DNA from: Arthrobacter sp. HY1533
GTDB lineage: Bacteria; Actinomycetota; Actinomycetes; Actinomycetales; Micrococcaceae
Assembly: GCF_027568515.1 (NCBI RefSeq)
Contig: NZ_JANKZF010000001.1
Coordinates: 496,001-560,000 of the forward strand
Direction of reading: 5' to 3'
Length of the DNA stretch: 64,000 nt
The notes below the pieces were generated by a model that ran no database searches, had not been told where the DNA came from, and was given only the letters and a program-made list of their open reading frames with translations. A program made the position numbers and the translations under genes. Shown here in pieces: positions 34,331 to 43,109 of the stretch. The number at the start of each line of letters is the position of its first letter. The first letter of the stretch is position 1.

Positions 34331-36457
34331 GTGCAAGAAGTCCCAGCAGACCCGCTCATCGGGTCAACCCTCGACGGCCGCTACCTGGTCCTATCCAAGG
34401 TGGCCCACGGCGGCATGTCCACCGTCTACCTGGCCACCGACCAAAGGCTGGGCCGCAACATTGCCCTCAAGGTGCTGCGCCCCCACCTCGCCGCGGACGA
34501 TGCCTTCATTTCCCGCCTGCAGCGCGAGGCCCAAAGTGCCGCAAGCCTCTCCCACCCCCACGTGGTCCAGATCCACGACCACGGGGTGGGCCCCGAGCAC
34601 GCCTACCTGGTCTTTGAATTCATTGATGGCTACACGCTGCGGGACGTCATCAACGGCAACGGGCCGCTGAGCCCCCGCCAGGCCCTGAACCTGCTTGACC
34701 CTGTGGTGGAAGGCCTGGCCGCAGCCCACAACGCCGGTCTGGTCCACCGCGACGTGAAGCCCGAAAACGTGCTGATTTCCCGCCAGGGCTGGGTCAAGAT
34801 TGGCGATTTCGGCTTATCTCGCGCCGTCACCACCTCCACCAACACGGGCACACTGCTGGGCACCGTGGGCTACATCGCCCCCGAGCTGGCCCAGGGACAG
34901 GGCGGCGACGCCCGCAGCGACATTTACTCCGCCGGCATCATGCTCTACGAGCTGCTGACCGGCCAACAGCCTTTCCGCGGAGACGTGCCGGTGGCCGTGG
35001 TCATGTCCCACATCCGCGACGACGTCCCGGCACCTTCCGCGGCCGTGCCGGGGCTTCCGCCTGTCATGGACGAACTGGTGCGCTACATGACGGAGAAGGA
35101 CCCCGACCACCGCCCGGCCAATGGCTCGGCGCTGCTCGAGGACCTGCGCCACATCCGCCAGACGCTTAGCCCGGCCGAGCTCGATTTTGGTGCCGTTCCC
35201 GGCGCAGCCCCGGCCTTCGTTGCCGGAGCCGCCCACAACGCCGCGGTCCGCGCAGCCGATGCCGCCGCGACCACACAGCTTTCAGCGCTTCCGGGCCAGG
35301 CCATGGATGCCCCCACCACTGTGGTGCCTGCGCCCCCGGACGCCACCGCCGTTGTGGCACAGCCGTACTTTCCCACCTCGGTGCTGCCGCCGAGTTCCAG
35401 GCTCTACGCCGAGGACCCGCATGCACAGGACCCTGCGCTTGCCATGCCGCCCGCCGACGGCGACTCACGGCCGCCGGCGCGGACCAGCAAGCGCGCGGCC
35501 GCGGCGGATGCCAAGGCCCGGGCCCGCGCGGCCGCCACGCCGCGCAGCACGCTTGGCCCGGCCAAGCCCCGCCGCCGCGCCCTGCTGTGGATCCTGATCG
35601 TCGCGGTACTGGCCATTGCGGCCGCCACAGCGGGCTGGTTCCTGGCGCTCGGCCCGGGTGCGCTGGCCACCGTTCCCGATGTCCACAACAAGAGCGTGCC
35701 CCAGGCCGAAACCCTGCTGCGGGCGGCGGGCTTTGACTTCACCCCCACCGCCGAGATCTTTGACGAGAAGGTGGCCGCGGGCCTGGTGGTCGCCACCGAC
35801 CCCGGCGCCGGGGAGTCTGTGCGCAAGTTCAACGGCATCACCATCCAGGTGTCCCGCGGACCCGTGCTGCATCCTGTGCCGGCCGTGACAGGCAAGGCGC
35901 TCGAGGAGGCCAAGAAGGCACTCACCGACGGCAAGCTGGCCGTGGGGGCGGTGGCCGAAGCCTACGACGAGAAGGTTCCGGCCGGCGTCGTGCTTGGCCA
36001 GGATCCCGCAGCGGGCAAGGAGTTCCGTTCGGGCACCAAGGTGAACTTGTCCGTTTCCAAGGGCCCCAAGCCCATCCCCATCCCGTCGGTGGTTGAGAAG
36101 ACCGAGGCCGACGCCATCGCCGCACTGAAGGCCGTGGGGTTGGTGGGCGCGGTTGCGCCCGAGCAGGTCAACAGCCGCACGGTGCCAGCTGGGTCAGTGG
36201 TGTCACAGGCTCCCGCGGGCGGCGATCTCAAGGCCGGCGACACCGTCACGCTGACCATTTCCAAGGGGCCGAAGATGGTGGCCGTGCCGGACATGGTGGG
36301 CAAGCAGGTTGGCGCCGCCACGAGTGCGCTGAAGGCCCTCGGCTTCGAGGTGGCGGTGGAGAACCTGCTGGGCGGCTTCTTCGGCACTGTCCGCTTCCAG
36401 GACCCGCCGGGCGGCGAGGCACCCGAGGGCAGCACCATCACGCTCCGCGTCATTTAG
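34331..36457 (+). CDS. pknL: PknL-like Ser/Thr protein kinase with PASTA repeats
   Basis: Membrane kinase, 708 residues from GTG 34331 (MQEVPADPLIGSTLDGRYLV); the frame extends upstream to 34286 through the preceding hairpin and is rejected. Kinase domain (about 15-275): glycine loop VAHGGMSTVYLA, catalytic Lys in NIALKVL, HRDVKPENVLI, DFGLSRAV, GTVGYIAPE. A Pro/Ala/Thr-rich juxtamembrane region of about 150 residues precedes one transmembrane helix (LLWILIVAVLAIAAATAGWF) and four PASTA repeats, starting roughly at ATVPDVHNKS, HPVPAVTGKA, IPIPSVVEKT and VAVPDMVGKQ. PASTA domains bind muropeptides or lipid II. M. tuberculosis PknL lacks PASTA repeats; the idsA/Rv2175c context supports this identity. 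Confidence 0.9.
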   Translation: MQEVPADPLIGSTLDGRYLVLSKVAHGGMSTVYLATDQRLGRNIALKVLRPHLAADDAFISRLQREAQSAASLSHPHVVQIHDHGVGPEHAYLVFEFIDGYTLRDVINGNGPLSPRQALNLLDPVVEGLAAAHNAGLVHRDVKPENVLISRQGWVKIGDFGLSRAVTTSTNTGTLLGTVGYIAPELAQGQGGDARSDIYSAGIMLYELLTGQQPFRGDVPVAVVMSHIRDDVPAPSAAVPGLPPVMDELVRYMTEKDPDHRPANGSALLEDLRHIRQTLSPAELDFGAVPGAAPAFVAGAAHNAAVRAADAAATTQLSALPGQAMDAPTTVVPAPPDATAVVAQPYFPTSVLPPSSRLYAEDPHAQDPALAMPPADGDSRPPARTSKRAAAADAKARARAAATPRSTLGPAKPRRRALLWILIVAVLAIAAATAGWFLALGPGALATVPDVHNKSVPQAETLLRAAGFDFTPTAEIFDEKVAAGLVVATDPGAGESVRKFNGITIQVSRGPVLHPVPAVTGKALEEAKKALTDGKLAVGAVAEAYDEKVPAGVVLGQDPAAGKEFRSGTKVNLSVSKGPKPIPIPSVVEKTEADAIAALKAVGLVGAVAPEQVNSRTVPAGSVVSQAPAGGDLKAGDTVTLTISKGPKMVAVPDMVGKQVGAATSALKALGFEVAVENLLGGFFGTVRFQDPPGGEAPEGSTITLRVI

Positions 36458-36471
36458 CCACAACAACGACG

Positions 36472-36506
36472 CCGGCCCCCGCCTTCTGTGTGAAGGCGGG
36501 GGCCGG
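36472..36506. terminator. Hairpin terminator after pknL
   Basis: ccggcccccgccttc (36472-36486) pairs perfectly with 36492-36506 across a five-base loop. It lies 15 bases after the kinase stop and also faces the converging solute-binding-protein gene. U tract weak. Confidence 0.7.
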
Positions 36507-36603
36507 ATGGCGGCCGCCCCCCCGGGGTGGCGCAGATTGTGTCGGGCCCCCCACGGCCGGCGCCTCTTTCGTGGCGGTGGGAAAAGTCATGGAACAATCC
36601 CCG

Positions 36604-37908
36604 TCAGTTGAGAATCTGGGAGTTGACCTGCTCGTCAAAATCCTTCAGCGCCTGCTCGGCAGACTTTGAAGGATCGACCAGGGACGGCAGAACTGACTTC
36701 TGGAACGCCGCTGACACCTCCGCCATGCGTGCAACTGGCGCGATGGGCAGTCCGGCGTGCGGGAGGATTTCGTTGTAGGCCGTGTAGAAGGGGTCATCTG
36801 ACCACGGAGAGGTGCTCAGGCCATCCTTCAGCGGCGGGAAGGCTTCGGGCTTGTTAATGGTTATCAGGTTTTCGCGTTCCATGATGAATGCCAGGAGCTT
36901 GCCTGCGGCTTCCTTGTTCTTGGAGTTCTTGAACACCCCAATCTGCCAGCCACCGGCAGTTGATCCTGACGGATCGCCTGCCTTCTGCACAGGAACTACG
37001 GCCGTCTGGAAGTCAGTGCCATATTTGATGTTCGGGTTGTTTGTCTCCAGTGCGGACTTGGCCCATGGGCCGCCAAGCATGAAGGCCAGCTTGTCCTGGG
37101 CGAAGAGCTGGTACAGGGTGTCGCCCTTCATGTTGTCGGTTCCCGGCGGGACCGCACCAGTCTTGACCAGGTCTTGGAGGAGCTTGACCGCGCCAGAAGT
37201 CCCCATGGAGCTGGCGGCCACGGCCTCGGAGGCCTTGCCGTCACTCTTGAGGATCTCGCCGCCCGCGCCCTTCATGTACGGGCCCACTGCCTCGTAGCTC
37301 AGGGAGTAGTCTCCCTCGGTGGGGAATCCGTAGCCGTAGACATCTCCCCCGGCGAACAGCTTGACGTCGGCGACGAGTTCATCCCAGGTGGCTGGAGGCT
37401 TGTCGATCCCCTTGGACTTGAGCAGTTTCGGGTTGTAGTAAAGCGCCCGCGTGTCGGTGGTCAGGGGCAGTGTCATCTGCTTGCCACCGATCTTGCCGAC
37501 ATCAACCAGGCCGGGGATGAGCGAGTCGATGGCGATCTTGTTCTCAGTGATGGCGGAGTCGAGCGGTGCCAGGAAGCCACCGGCTGCGAAGGTCTGAATG
37601 TCGGTGTGGTTCACGCGCCCAAGATCGGGCCCCTGGCCGCCGCGGAACGCCGTGGTCAGCTTGGTGTTGTAGTTGTCGAGCGGAGTTTGCTCAACCTTGA
37701 CAGTGATGTTCGGGTTGGCCTTCTGGAAGGCCTCGATGATCGGGCCTTCGCCCTTGGGGAATTCGTTCGCCGTCGTCGGTGTGGCGTAGGTGATGGTCAC
37801 CTTGTCGTCTGCCGAACCGCCCCCGCCGCTGCTGCCACAACCGCTCATTGCCATTCCCGCGACCGCCAGCATGGTAATTCCTAGTACAGCTCTTCTCGGA
37901 TAACGCAT
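36604..37908 (-). CDS. Sugar ABC transporter substrate-binding lipoprotein (orphan)
   Basis: Extracytoplasmic solute-binding protein of the family-1 (maltose/multiple-sugar) type, 434 residues. Start ATG 37908 (MRYPRRAVLGITMLAVAGMA) has GAAGGAG at ideal spacing; the frame open to 38016 is not used. The lipobox MSGCGSSGGGG gives a lipidated Cys. Family features: ITYATPTTANEF, GGQGPDLGRVNHTDIQ, ALYYNPKLLKSKGIDKPPAT with WDELVADVK, FMLGGPWA. No permease or ATPase gene lies beside it, so membrane components must be elsewhere. A divergent IclR regulator and its palindrome lie upstream. Confidence 0.9.
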   Translation of the reverse strand: MRYPRRAVLGITMLAVAGMAMSGCGSSGGGGSADDKVTITYATPTTANEFPKGEGPIIEAFQKANPNITVKVEQTPLDNYNTKLTTAFRGGQGPDLGRVNHTDIQTFAAGGFLAPLDSAITENKIAIDSLIPGLVDVGKIGGKQMTLPLTTDTRALYYNPKLLKSKGIDKPPATWDELVADVKLFAGGDVYGYGFPTEGDYSLSYEAVGPYMKGAGGEILKSDGKASEAVAASSMGTSGAVKLLQDLVKTGAVPPGTDNMKGDTLYQLFAQDKLAFMLGGPWAKSALETNNPNIKYGTDFQTAVVPVQKAGDPSGSTAGGWQIGVFKNSKNKEAAGKLLAFIMERENLITINKPEAFPPLKDGLSTSPWSDDPFYTAYNEILPHAGLPIAPVARMAEVSAAFQKSVLPSLVDPSKSAEQALKDFDEQVNSQILN

Positions 37909-38028
37909 AGTAGCTCCTTCGCTAGTATGGGGGGTTGAGGAAAATTGTTCGCGTATGTGAACCAGGTCTCCTTCCGGAAACACTACGAGACGCATTCGAG
38001 CCGTGTCAACGTTCATAAATAAAAATCT

Positions 38029-38046
38029 TGTTCCATATATGGAACA
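38029..38046. promoter_or_regulatory. Perfect 18-bp IclR-type operator
   Basis: tgttccatatatggaaca is fully palindromic and has the TTCC...GGAA arrangement of many IclR-family sites. It lies 25 bases before the IclR start, upstream of a possible -10 (tagtat), and about 120 bases before the binding-protein start, so it could control both directions. Confidence 0.75.
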
Positions 38047-38070
38047 CCGATCTTGTAGTATCGTCGACTC

Positions 38071-38835
38071 ATGGATCCCGATTCGAATTCGCCTCCAGGC
38101 GTCAAGTCAGCCGAACGCACCCTGGATGTGCTCGAACTCCTCGCCTCGACGCAGGAGCGTCCCACCCTTTCGGAAATAGCCAGGCGGCTTGACGTTCCCA
38201 AGAGCAGCCTGCACAAGCTCCTGGGCACCATGGAACGCCGCGGGTGGGTCGAGACGGACGAGATTTCGCACACCAGGTATCGCGTCGGCCTCCGCGCACT
38301 GCTCACGGGCACGAACTATGTTGACCTCGATGAGACAGTGCAATTGGTGCAACCGCTGCTGGCCGCCCTCACCGACACTTTGCACGAGGCCTCGCACCTG
38401 GGCCGGCTGGAGGGCACGGACATCGTCTACCTGGCCAAGCGTGACTCACCGCATCCGCTGCGCATGTTCAGCGCCGTGGGTCGCCGCCTTCCTGCACACG
38501 CGACAGCCATGGGCAAGGCCATCTTGGCCCAACGCCGGTGGGAGGACGTCGACGCGCTCCTGCCGACGCAACTCAAGGCACTTACTGCCTCGACGATCAC
38601 CAGCCGGCCCCGATTGCGGAGGGAACTGGCGGAGATCCGGGAACGCGGCTATGCCGTAGACAATGAGGAAAGCGCCGAGATGATGCGCGCCGTGGCTGTG
38701 GTTCTCCCAACACCCGGCCTGAACAATGCCATCAGCGTCTCAGCACCAACACAACGCCTGCCCGAAGAGAAAATAGCTGAATACGTCGCACTGCTCGGGC
38801 AGCAGTGCCGATCCATCCCACAATTCCAGCAATGA
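38071..38835 (+). CDS. IclR-family transcriptional regulator
   Basis: 254 residues. N-terminal winged helix-turn-helix: KSAERTLDVLELLASTQERP, then TLSEIARRLDVPKSSLHKLL and RRGWVETDEISHTRYRVG. The C-terminal effector domain contains the GRRLPAHATAMGKAILAQRR segment and RERGYAVDNEESAEMMRAVA (family motif GYAVDxEE). Divergent from the sugar-binding lipoprotein with a perfect palindrome between them, so it most likely controls that gene and itself in response to a carbohydrate-derived ligand; the ligand is unknown. Confidence 0.92.
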   Translation: MDPDSNSPPGVKSAERTLDVLELLASTQERPTLSEIARRLDVPKSSLHKLLGTMERRGWVETDEISHTRYRVGLRALLTGTNYVDLDETVQLVQPLLAALTDTLHEASHLGRLEGTDIVYLAKRDSPHPLRMFSAVGRRLPAHATAMGKAILAQRRWEDVDALLPTQLKALTASTITSRPRLRRELAEIRERGYAVDNEESAEMMRAVAVVLPTPGLNNAISVSAPTQRLPEEKIAEYVALLGQQCRSIPQFQQ

Positions 38836-38852
38836 CAAGGTGAGTGGCCAAA

Positions 38853-38896
38853 ACAAGTCAGCAAGTGCCCCGGTAAGAGGGCGCTTGCTGACTTGT
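38853..38896. terminator. Terminator between convergent iclR-type and PHP genes
   Basis: acaagtcagcaagtgcc (38853-38869) pairs with ggcgcttgctgacttgt (38880-38896), with one G-T mismatch and a ten-base loop. AAAA precedes and TGTC follows. Confidence 0.7.
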
Positions 38897-38936
38897 CATG
38901 TTTCAGGACATCGTGGACGCTTGGGACCGGGCGGGA

Positions 38937-40499
38937 CTACTTCATGTCGAGGAAAATCGGGTTGCTCAGGGCAGCCATGGGGCCCAGCTTGAGCGTTGTG
39001 CCCATGTCTGTTCCGTTGCTGGGCGAACCGTCGGCCATGGGGTGGCGCACCTCAACCCGGACGTAGGCAGTCAGCTGCGGTGTTGTCACCCAGCTGACGG
39101 TGCCCTGGCCGTCCGCGGACAGGCTTGCCTGCCGCATTTGACCTTCGTCGGTGATTAGCCGGACCAGCCCGTTGGGCACCCCGGAAACTGCAGCGGTAAC
39201 GGTGACCGGGGCATTTGCGGCGGCGGTGAGGCGCTCCCCGATGCCGGCGCTCCGGTCCCCCGAGGCAATGCTGAACTCCAGGGAAACACCTGCTGACTCG
39301 GCGATCCAGCTCCTGCCCTTGCGGATGCCCTCAAGGATTGCGTCCCGGGAAAGCGCCTTGGCGTTGACAACGTTGTGCGGGAACCCGATGACCTGCGGGG
39401 CGCTGTGGGCATCACTGTTGCCCATGGCGGGCAGCCAGCGGCCGCCGTCGCGCGTGGACTGGGCCAGCATGGAGTCCCAGGTGTTGATGGCGTACTCGTC
39501 ATCCGCCGTCCACGGGCCGGTCCAGACTTCGACGGCGTCGGCTTCGTCGTAGCCAAACTTCCAGCGGCAGGCGACATAGGGGCAGTAGGGATGTGCCGGA
39601 ACCACGATCCCGCCCGAGGAGCGGATGCGCTGCGCCTCCTGCTTGAACCCCTTGTCCCGGGCACGGTAGCGCCAATCGATCCACTGCCCCGGCTCAATGC
39701 CCAGGGCCAGGTAGTGCCCGTTGCGGGTGGTCACTTCCTCACCCGTGAGAATCAGCAGGTCATCGCCCGCCAGCGGCCCCCAGGCACCATGGGATGCCGG
39801 CGTGTTGTGGTCGGTGCTGATCATGAAATCGAGCTTGGCGGCCCGGGCGCCCGCGGCAACATCGGCCGGAGTGCGCTTCCCGTCCGAATAAATGGTGTGC
39901 AGGTGGGCATCGCCGCGGTACCAGCCGGCACCGCGGCCGGCAATTTCCTGGGCGGGGTACTGCGGGCGGTGGGCTGCGCCGTCGGGCCCGTAGTCCAGCG
40001 TGACATTGACCGTGTAGTCCATGCCCTGTTCGGCCACCTGGTAGGGGCCCAGAACGATGTTCCAGGTGCCCTTGCCGACCCGGCCCGGCAGGTAGCCGGG
40101 AGTGGCGTCGGCTGCGCTGATGAAAAACTCCGTGCGGAATCCCCCGGACCAGCCGCGGAAGCCCTTGCCGGCCAGCTTGGTGCCCTTCTCGTCAAAGACC
40201 CCAATGTCGCAGGCGTTGTTGAGGAAACCTCCCGGGACAGACGGCTTGCTGTAGGAGTACGACACGCTGATCTTGTTGACGCCCGCAGGAACCTCAACGG
40301 GAAGGTAGACGAAGTCTGCCGCACCCGCGTCCAAATGGCCGGTGATGGTCTTGATCCGCGTGCTTCCGGCATCGGCGGCTGCGAACTGCACAGGGGCCAG
40401 GGTCAGGGCTGCGCCTGTCAGTGCGGCGGCCAGGAAACCGCGACGCGAAGGGGATACGTGGACATTGTCGCCCGCATGGGCTTTGCATGGTGAACTCAC
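38937..40499 (-). CDS. Exported CehA/McbA-type PHP-domain metallohydrolase
   Basis: About 520 residues from GTG 40499; the frame continues to TTG 40574, so the start is uncertain. A twin-arginine signal (SRRGFLAAALTGAALTLAPV) ends in an AADA cleavage region, so export by Tat is likely. An N-terminal beta domain of about 170 residues is followed by the PHP metal-site motifs GWYRGDAHLHTIYSDGKRTP, FMISTDHNTPASHG, GIVVPAHPYCPY and MGNSDAHS. The C-terminal domain is beta-rich. CehA-type relatives hydrolyse phosphate or carbamate esters; the substrate here is unknown. It follows rel after a gap containing a 12-bp direct repeat. Confidence 0.86.
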   Translation of the reverse strand: MSSPCKAHAGDNVHVSPSRRGFLAAALTGAALTLAPVQFAAADAGSTRIKTITGHLDAGAADFVYLPVEVPAGVNKISVSYSYSKPSVPGGFLNNACDIGVFDEKGTKLAGKGFRGWSGGFRTEFFISAADATPGYLPGRVGKGTWNIVLGPYQVAEQGMDYTVNVTLDYGPDGAAHRPQYPAQEIAGRGAGWYRGDAHLHTIYSDGKRTPADVAAGARAAKLDFMISTDHNTPASHGAWGPLAGDDLLILTGEEVTTRNGHYLALGIEPGQWIDWRYRARDKGFKQEAQRIRSSGGIVVPAHPYCPYVACRWKFGYDEADAVEVWTGPWTADDEYAINTWDSMLAQSTRDGGRWLPAMGNSDAHSAPQVIGFPHNVVNAKALSRDAILEGIRKGRSWIAESAGVSLEFSIASGDRSAGIGERLTAAANAPVTVTAAVSGVPNGLVRLITDEGQMRQASLSADGQGTVSWVTTPQLTAYVRVEVRHPMADGSPSNGTDMGTTLKLGPMAALSNPIFLDMK

Positions 40500-40523
40500 G
40501 GCTTTGACAGTAGGGATGCCGGA

Positions 40524-40568
40524 TGAACAGATGCCAACGACGGTTTTGCGGCAACGTGAACAGATGCC
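40524..40568 (-). repeat. Direct repeat upstream of the PHP gene
   Basis: tgaacagatgcc (plus-strand reading) occurs at 40524-40535 and 40557-40568. The 33-base period is about three helical turns. It lies in the rel-PHP gap just upstream of the chosen PHP start and could bind a regulator. Confidence 0.45.
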
Positions 40569-40580
40569 GCGCAAACGGAA

Positions 40581-42929
40581 CTATGCGCGCCGGCTGGACC
40601 CCGTGGAACGGTAGACGTCAAAGACGCCGTCAATGCGCCGAACGGAGTTCAGCACATGGTCCAGGTACTGGGGATCACCCATCTCGAAGGCGAACTTGGA
40701 GATGGCAACCCGGTCCCGGGAGGTGTTGACGCTGGCGGCCAGGATGTTGACGTGGCTTTCGGACAGGACCCGGGTGACGTCGGAGAGCAGGCTCTTGCGG
40801 TCCAGCGCCTCGACCTGGATCTCCACGAGGAACACGCCGGACTGGGTGGGGGCCCACTCCACGTCCACCAGGCGGTCCGGCTCGTTCTTCATGTGCACCA
40901 GGTTGGGACAGTCCTGCCGGTGCACGGAGATGCCCGAGCCCTTTGTGACAAAGCCCGAAATGGGGTCCGGCGGCACGGGGGTGCAGCAGCGCGCCAGCTT
41001 GACCAGGACGTCGCCCATGCCGTGGACGATGACGCCCGATTCTGAAATGCGCGAGCGGGCGTTGGAGACGTGCGTGTCCAGGGGCGCCGGGGCAATCTCA
41101 ACGTCGTGGCTGGTGCCCAGCATGTCGCGCAGGCGTTCGACGACGGACTGGGCGGAGGTGTGGCCGTCGCCCACGGCGGCGTACAGCCCCGCTATGTCGA
41201 CGTAGTGGAAGTGCTCGGTGACGGCGAGCAGGGCCTCGTGCGTCATCATCTTCTGCAGTGGCAGGTTCTGCTTGCGCATGGCCTTGGTCAGCAGCTCCTT
41301 GCCCTTTTCAATGGACTCGTCGCGGCGTTCCTTGGTGAACCACTGGCGGATCTTGTTGCGTGCACGGGCGCTCTTGACGAAGTTCTGCCAGTCCTGGCTG
41401 GGGCCGGCACCTTCGGCCTTGTTGGTGAAGACCTCCACCGTGTCGCCATGGGACAGTTCACTGTTCAGCGGCACCAACTTGCCGTTGACGCGGGCACCAA
41501 TGGTCCGGTTGCCCACCTCGGTGTGCACCGAGTAGGCGAAGTCCACGGGGGTGGCGCCCTCCGGCAGGGCAATGATCTTGCCCTTGGGGGTGTAGACGTA
41601 CACCTCCTTGGAATTCATCTCATAGCGCAGGGACTCCAGGAACTCGCTGGAATCGCTGGTCTCCTGCTGCCAGTCCAACAAGGACCGCAGCCAGTTCATG
41701 TCCTCCTGGACGCTGACGGGGTTCTTGCTGCCCTGCTTGTACTTCCAGTGGGCCGCAACGCCGTACTCGGCCCGCTGGTGCATCTCCAGGGTGCGGATCT
41801 GGATTTCCACGAGCTTGCCGCCGGGTCCCACCACAGTGGTGTGCAGCGACTGGTACATGTTGAACTTGGGCAGCGCGATGTAGTCCTTGAACCGCCCCAC
41901 AAGCGGGCTCCACAGCGCATGGATCTGGCCCAGCGCCGCGTAGCAGTCCCCCACCGTGTCCACGATGACGCGAACGCCGATGAGGTCGTTGATGTCGTCG
42001 AAGTCCTTGTTGCGCACCACCATCTTTTGGTAGATGGAGTAGTAGTGCTTGGGCCTTCCGGTGACGTCGGCCTTGATCTTGGAGACCCGCATGGACTCGA
42101 CAATTTCGCGCCGGATCAGGCTCAGTTGCTTTTCGCGTTCCGGGGACCTGTCCTGGACCATCCGGACAATTTCCTCGTACACCTTCGGGTAGAGGGCGGC
42201 GAAGGAGAGCTCCTCAAGCTCCCACTTGACGGCATTCATGCCCAGGCGGTGCGCCAGCGGGGCAAAGATGTCAAGGGTCTCCCGGGCCTTCTTGCCGGAG
42301 GAGGCGGCGGAGACGAAGCGCCAGGTGCGGGCGTTGTGGAGCCTGTCGGCGAGCTTGATGACCAGGACGCGGATGTCCTTGGCCATGGCGATGACCATCT
42401 TGCGCACGGTCTCGGCCTGGGCCGCGTCGCCGAACTCCACCTTGTCCAGCTTGGTGACGCCGTCCACCAGGACAGTGATTTCGGAACCAAAGTCCCGCTC
42501 CAGCTCGGCCAGTGTGTAGCTGGTGTCCTCCACGGTGTCATGGAGCAGGGCCGCGGCGAGGGTGCTGCCCGTCATGCCCATTTCGGCCAGGATCGTGGCG
42601 ACGGCCACGGGGTGGGTGATGTAGGGATCGCCGCTCTTGCGCTTCTGGCCCTCGTGGTACTTCTCGGCGACGGAGAAGGCGCGCTGGATCAGCTCGAAGT
42701 CTTCCTTGGGGTTGCGGGCGCGGACAATGCGCAGCAGCGGTTCCAGGATGGGTGAATAGCTTTCCGTCGACCAGCCTGTGAGGCGGGCCAGCCGGGACCG
42801 GGTGCGCTCACGGCGGCCGGGGAAGGTGGGCCGCGACGCTTCAGTGCGCGCGCCCGAGGATGCGGGACGGGGCTCAACCGCTCCCGTACCGTCCGTCAAT
42901 GTCTCATGCGAGGGCGATTCATCGGTCAA
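40581..42929 (-). CDS. rel: Bifunctional (p)ppGpp synthetase/hydrolase RelA/SpoT (Rsh)
   Basis: Stringent-response enzyme that makes and degrades (p)ppGpp. About 782 residues. HD hydrolase domain with YITHPVAVATILAEMGM and AALLHDTVEDT; RLHNARTW; synthetase domain with TGRPKHYYSIYQKMV and YQSLHTTVVGPGG; TGS domain with ALPEGATPVDFAYSVH; zinc-finger-like ARCCTPVPPDPI; C-terminal ACT domain. Both hydrolase and synthetase residues look intact. I prefer TTG 42929 (MTDESPSHETL) because GGGAGG lies eight bases upstream; GTG 42956 is the longer choice. Confidence 0.95.
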   Translation of the reverse strand: MTDESPSHETLTDGTGAVEPRPASSGARTEASRPTFPGRRERTRSRLARLTGWSTESYSPILEPLLRIVRARNPKEDFELIQRAFSVAEKYHEGQKRKSGDPYITHPVAVATILAEMGMTGSTLAAALLHDTVEDTSYTLAELERDFGSEITVLVDGVTKLDKVEFGDAAQAETVRKMVIAMAKDIRVLVIKLADRLHNARTWRFVSAASSGKKARETLDIFAPLAHRLGMNAVKWELEELSFAALYPKVYEEIVRMVQDRSPEREKQLSLIRREIVESMRVSKIKADVTGRPKHYYSIYQKMVVRNKDFDDINDLIGVRVIVDTVGDCYAALGQIHALWSPLVGRFKDYIALPKFNMYQSLHTTVVGPGGKLVEIQIRTLEMHQRAEYGVAAHWKYKQGSKNPVSVQEDMNWLRSLLDWQQETSDSSEFLESLRYEMNSKEVYVYTPKGKIIALPEGATPVDFAYSVHTEVGNRTIGARVNGKLVPLNSELSHGDTVEVFTNKAEGAGPSQDWQNFVKSARARNKIRQWFTKERRDESIEKGKELLTKAMRKQNLPLQKMMTHEALLAVTEHFHYVDIAGLYAAVGDGHTSAQSVVERLRDMLGTSHDVEIAPAPLDTHVSNARSRISESGVIVHGMGDVLVKLARCCTPVPPDPISGFVTKGSGISVHRQDCPNLVHMKNEPDRLVDVEWAPTQSGVFLVEIQVEALDRKSLLSDVTRVLSESHVNILAASVNTSRDRVAISKFAFEMGDPQYLDHVLNSVRRIDGVFDVYRSTGSSRRA

Positions 42930-43020
42930 CGCACTACCTCCCTCACGCACTTGCACGCCATGCGCCCCCTTGGCGGGGCATTACCCCAGTCTAAGGGTCG
43001 CGACCGGCATTTTTGACCAC

Positions 43021-43059
43021 AAAAAAGCCGGGGGTGGATGCAGTGCATCCACCCCCGGC
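43021..43059 (-). terminator. Rho-independent terminator after secF
   Basis: gccgggggtggatgca (43027-43042) pairs with 43044-43059. On the minus strand TTTTTT (43026-43021) follows directly. It separates the sec operon from rel. Confidence 0.9.
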
Positions 43060-43109
43060 CTGCGCCCCTTCCCTGCCCGGCGGACCGGCGGGAAGCAAGC
43101 ACCAACGTG

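Noticed and set aside
41070-42755. 561-codon plus-strand open frame
   Set aside because: Antisense to rel, with no ribosome site or domain. Product composition follows GC bias.
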